64,000 bases of DNA from Pseudosulfitobacter sp. DSM 107133 (GTDB lineage Bacteria; Pseudomonadota; Alphaproteobacteria; Rhodobacterales; Rhodobacteraceae): positions 1 through 64,000 of the forward strand of contig NZ_CP085158.1 of NCBI RefSeq assembly GCF_022788695.1, written 5' to 3'. Within the stretch, counting starts at the first letter, position 1, and each line of letters begins with the position of its first letter. This document shows, piece after piece, positions 62,206-64,000 of the stretch. Both the position numbers and the translations under genes were made by a program. A model generated the notes under the pieces. That model searched no databases, was not told where the DNA came from, and saw only the letters and a list, made by a program, of their open reading frames with translations.

Positions 62206-62859
62206 ATGAGGCGGCTTGTGTCAACTGCCGCGATCATCGCGATCGGGCTTACACCGCTTGCTGCCAAACCTGCCGCCGCACAGGGCTACCAGATCGATTG
62301 TGCGATCCTCCTGTGCCTCGCAGGCGGTTGGCCTGCGTCGGCTCCCTGCGCCCGTGCTCGCGCAGAGTTTATCCGCCGGATCACGCCCTGGCCAATTGAG
62401 CCACCGCTGCAGATCTGGCGTTGTCCAATGCGTGCTGAGTTCGAAGCGCCGAACCCGGTTGAGCGCCTCTACAGATTGGCGGGGTTCAATCCGGGTCCAG
62501 CAGTCTCCCTGCCCCGAGAGCGAGAAACGCTCCAGCTCGCCCAAGCTGTCGGGCGTGCTGCGGATATCGACGTGACGGACCCTGCTTTTGATTTCATCCG
62601 CTCCATAGATGTCTTCCAGGTTACGGCACGTCAGAGGGAGGGCCGTGACGATTGCAACAGATATGCTTCTGTGCGGCGTGGCACGTATGATCAGGACGGC
62701 CAATTCCGGTGGCAAAACAGCTCGATAAGTGCCCTTCCTCCAGCCTTCCGAGGGGCCGAGCGATACGGCCAGAACTGCCCCGATATCTGGGTCCGTGCTG
62801 TGTTCGTCGATTGGGAGGATTTTGAGGGCACCTATGGCTTCGAACAAGTCAACTACTGA
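62206..62859 (+). CDS. Exported hypothetical plasmid protein
   Basis: This 217-aa protein starts with a signal peptide (MRRLVSTAAIIAIGLTPLAAKPAAAQ) and has six cysteines (DCAILLCLAGGWPASAPCARAR, WRCPM, DDCNRY, NCPDIW) that could form disulfides. I recall similar proteins on Rhodobacterales plasmids near transfer or replication genes, but cannot assign a function. No RBS of note. It lies between the metabolic island and the second replication gene. Confidence 0.65.
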   Translation: MRRLVSTAAIIAIGLTPLAAKPAAAQGYQIDCAILLCLAGGWPASAPCARARAEFIRRITPWPIEPPLQIWRCPMRAEFEAPNPVERLYRLAGFNPGPAVSLPRERETLQLAQAVGRAADIDVTDPAFDFIRSIDVFQVTARQREGRDDCNRYASVRRGTYDQDGQFRWQNSSISALPPAFRGAERYGQNCPDIWVRAVFVDWEDFEGTYGFEQVNY

Positions 62860-62885
62860 TCTCAAACAGTCACAGGCAAACGATA

Positions 62886-62973
62886 AAAAAGAAGAAACCC
62901 CCGCAAGGCGGCAACCAAGCGAGGGACTCAAAGAACAACGGAATTGGCGTTCCGTCAGATCAAATCAAACTGT
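62886..62973 (-). ncRNA. Second ctRNA, ahead of the second repC
   Basis: A minus-strand transcript of about 88 nt is predicted. An extended -10 (TGC-TAGAAT, plus-strand 62980-62985) with TTGCCT 16 bp upstream supplies the promoter. The RNA contains a perfect stem (62938-62943 with 62950-62955, 6-nt loop). It ends in a 7-bp terminator stem (62898-62904 with 62919-62925, 14-nt loop) followed by TTTCTTCTTTTTT. The layout matches the ctRNA of the first repC, but the loop sequences differ, as expected for compatible replicons. The exact ends are inferred. Confidence 0.7.
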
Positions 62974-63079
62974 GATCTCATTCTAGCAGTCCCGACAGTC
63001 AAGGCAATGAAAAAACGTGTCGCTCGCTGGGATACGGATGCCCTGTTGCAGCCTTGTCCCAATTCACAAGGACTAGACA

Positions 63080-64000
63080 TTGAACGTGATCCAAACCCAT
63101 CTCACCCTGCCGGAAGGCTGGACCAAAGGTGCTGTCATGGCGCTAATTTCAGAGGTTGCCCCGCATATAGGCCTGCGCCCGGCGCGCCTCGCAGTTCTGA
63201 ACTACATCATCGGGCGCACCCGCGCATCCGACTGGACCTCTCCCCATCGTGAACCGGTGTTTTTTGGCGCGCAAGATCTCGCAGCGGTCGAACTTGGCAA
63301 GACGTCGCGCCAGTTGCGAACGGATGAGGCCGCGCTGGCCAAGCTTGGGCTGATCGTGAAACGTGTCGCGGCGAATGGGGCCCGCTATGGTCGCGCTGGC
63401 CTAGGCTTGATACTGACTCCGCTGATCGCGCGACTGGAAGAGTTCATAGCCCTTCGCGATCGACTCCGTGCGGAACGGAGGCATTTGCGCGCTTTGAAGG
63501 ATCTTCGGTCCCTTCGTTTGCGTCACATGAAACGGTGCATCGCCGCCCTGCCCTCCTCGGCTATCAAAGATCCTGAGATCGCCAAGATTCTGGCCAGTTT
63601 CGATGAATGGCCACGCAGCGATGGGTTAAGCCGTCTCGGTCTGGAGCGGCTCAACGCCCATTTGAAGGCCAGTTCCGATCTGTGCAACAGCCTTGATGAT
63701 TGGCTTGAAAAACGTGGGCTTTCTTCCGACCAACCAGCGGAAAACTTCCGGCCCTTTAAACAAAACACCAGAGAAGAAACTCAAACTGTAAAGACGCCGC
63801 CCGCTGTGGATAACTCTGTAAGACACGCGGAAATTGCACAGAATGCATTGCCGTCACCAATTTCCTGCCCCGCGCCACCCACTCTGACGCCAGAGAATCT
63901 ATATCGCATTGCTGGCGACGGCCTACGCATGATGCTTGACGCGAGCCGAGATCAAAACCGACCTCTCAAAGAGCGCGACATCATCGAGGCGGCCTGGGCG
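63080..64000 (+). CDS. repC: Second RepC-like replication initiator (partial)
   Basis: This frame is open from TTG 63080 (RBS AAGGA, 7-bp spacing; GTG 63086 also possible) to the window edge, 307 codons without a stop. The opening LTLPEGWTKGAVMALISEVAPHIGLRPARLAVLNYIIGRT and VELGKTSRQLRTDEAALAKLGLIVKR are typical of the RepC N-terminal winged-helix domain. A helical segment and a Pro/Thr-rich linker follow. It is clearly different from the repC at 2603. No repA/repB accompanies it on the left, so it is either a solo repC or part of a second replicon beyond the window. Confidence 0.85.
   Translation, partial: MNVIQTHLTLPEGWTKGAVMALISEVAPHIGLRPARLAVLNYIIGRTRASDWTSPHREPVFFGAQDLAAVELGKTSRQLRTDEAALAKLGLIVKRVAANGARYGRAGLGLILTPLIARLEEFIALRDRLRAERRHLRALKDLRSLRLRHMKRCIAALPSSAIKDPEIAKILASFDEWPRSDGLSRLGLERLNAHLKASSDLCNSLDDWLEKRGLSSDQPAENFRPFKQNTREETQTVKTPPAVDNSVRHAEIAQNALPSPISCPAPPTLTPENLYRIAGDGLRMMLDASRDQNRPLKERDIIEAAWA

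Noticed and set aside
1..64000. CRISPR arrays, tRNA or rRNA genes
   Set aside because: No regularly spaced repeats and no cloverleaf or rRNA-like sequence were noticed while reading the window. No search program could be run.

Overview
The window looks like about 64 kb of a RepABC-type plasmid from a Rhodobacterales (Roseobacter-group) alphaproteobacterium. This is inferred from three things: GC-rich alphaproteobacterial coding style; a complete repA-repB-repC module starting at base 1, with an antisense RNA between repB and repC; and the companion genes (ArdC, DUF736, DUF2493, VirD2/VirD4), which are common on such plasmids. A second repC-like gene, also preceded by its own antisense RNA, begins at 63080 and runs off the right edge. 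The plasmid may therefore be composite.

Region 1 (1-28.9 kb) is backbone. repABC is followed by a plasmid-maintenance/anti-restriction type block: ArdC, DUF3768, a 660-aa ParB-like protein, several uncharacterised DUF proteins, a tandem DUF736, and a DUF2493. Three cargos sit inside it: a PrlF-YhaV toxin-antitoxin pair, a CmtR-like metal sensor divergent from an HMA-cation diffusion facilitator fusion, and a putative membrane protease with a companion gene. A very large methyltransferase-helicase gene (strawberry-notch type, 1420 aa when rejoined) is split by a 3.86-kb RIT element carrying three intact tyrosine recombinases. Excision at a CGGACG repeat would restore the frame exactly.

Region 2 (28.9-34.7 kb) is mobilisation: a region of inverted repeats (candidate oriT), a VirD1/MobC-like accessory protein, a VirD2-type relaxase and a VirD4 coupling protein. 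It ends in a truncated integrase fragment that marks the border with the cargo. No virB operon is seen in the window.

Region 3 (34.7-62.1 kb) is a metabolic island for periplasmic oxidation of alcohols with PQQ. It holds pqqABCDE; a sensor module (LuxR-type response regulator, FIST/NosP-like sensor, hybrid histidine kinase); a quinoprotein alcohol dehydrogenase with the Asp-Tyr-Asp signature linked to lanthanide use; a Ped/Lut-like ABC system with a beta-propeller and a small periplasmic protein; cytochromes c; a MoxJ/PedG-like binding protein; a CoxGSLM-type molybdo-flavoprotein aldehyde-oxidase-like enzyme (form II signature AYRGAGR); and an ApbE plus NosR-like pair without any nosZ. An NMT1-type ABC importer is split, with its permease 13 kb from its other subunits. 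A GTCTAAT-containing motif recurs 60-80 bp upstream of several of these genes. An IS5-family element sits 51 bp upstream of the response regulator.

Region 4 (62.1-64.0 kb) holds an exported hypothetical protein and the second ctRNA/repC. No tRNA, rRNA or CRISPR array was seen.
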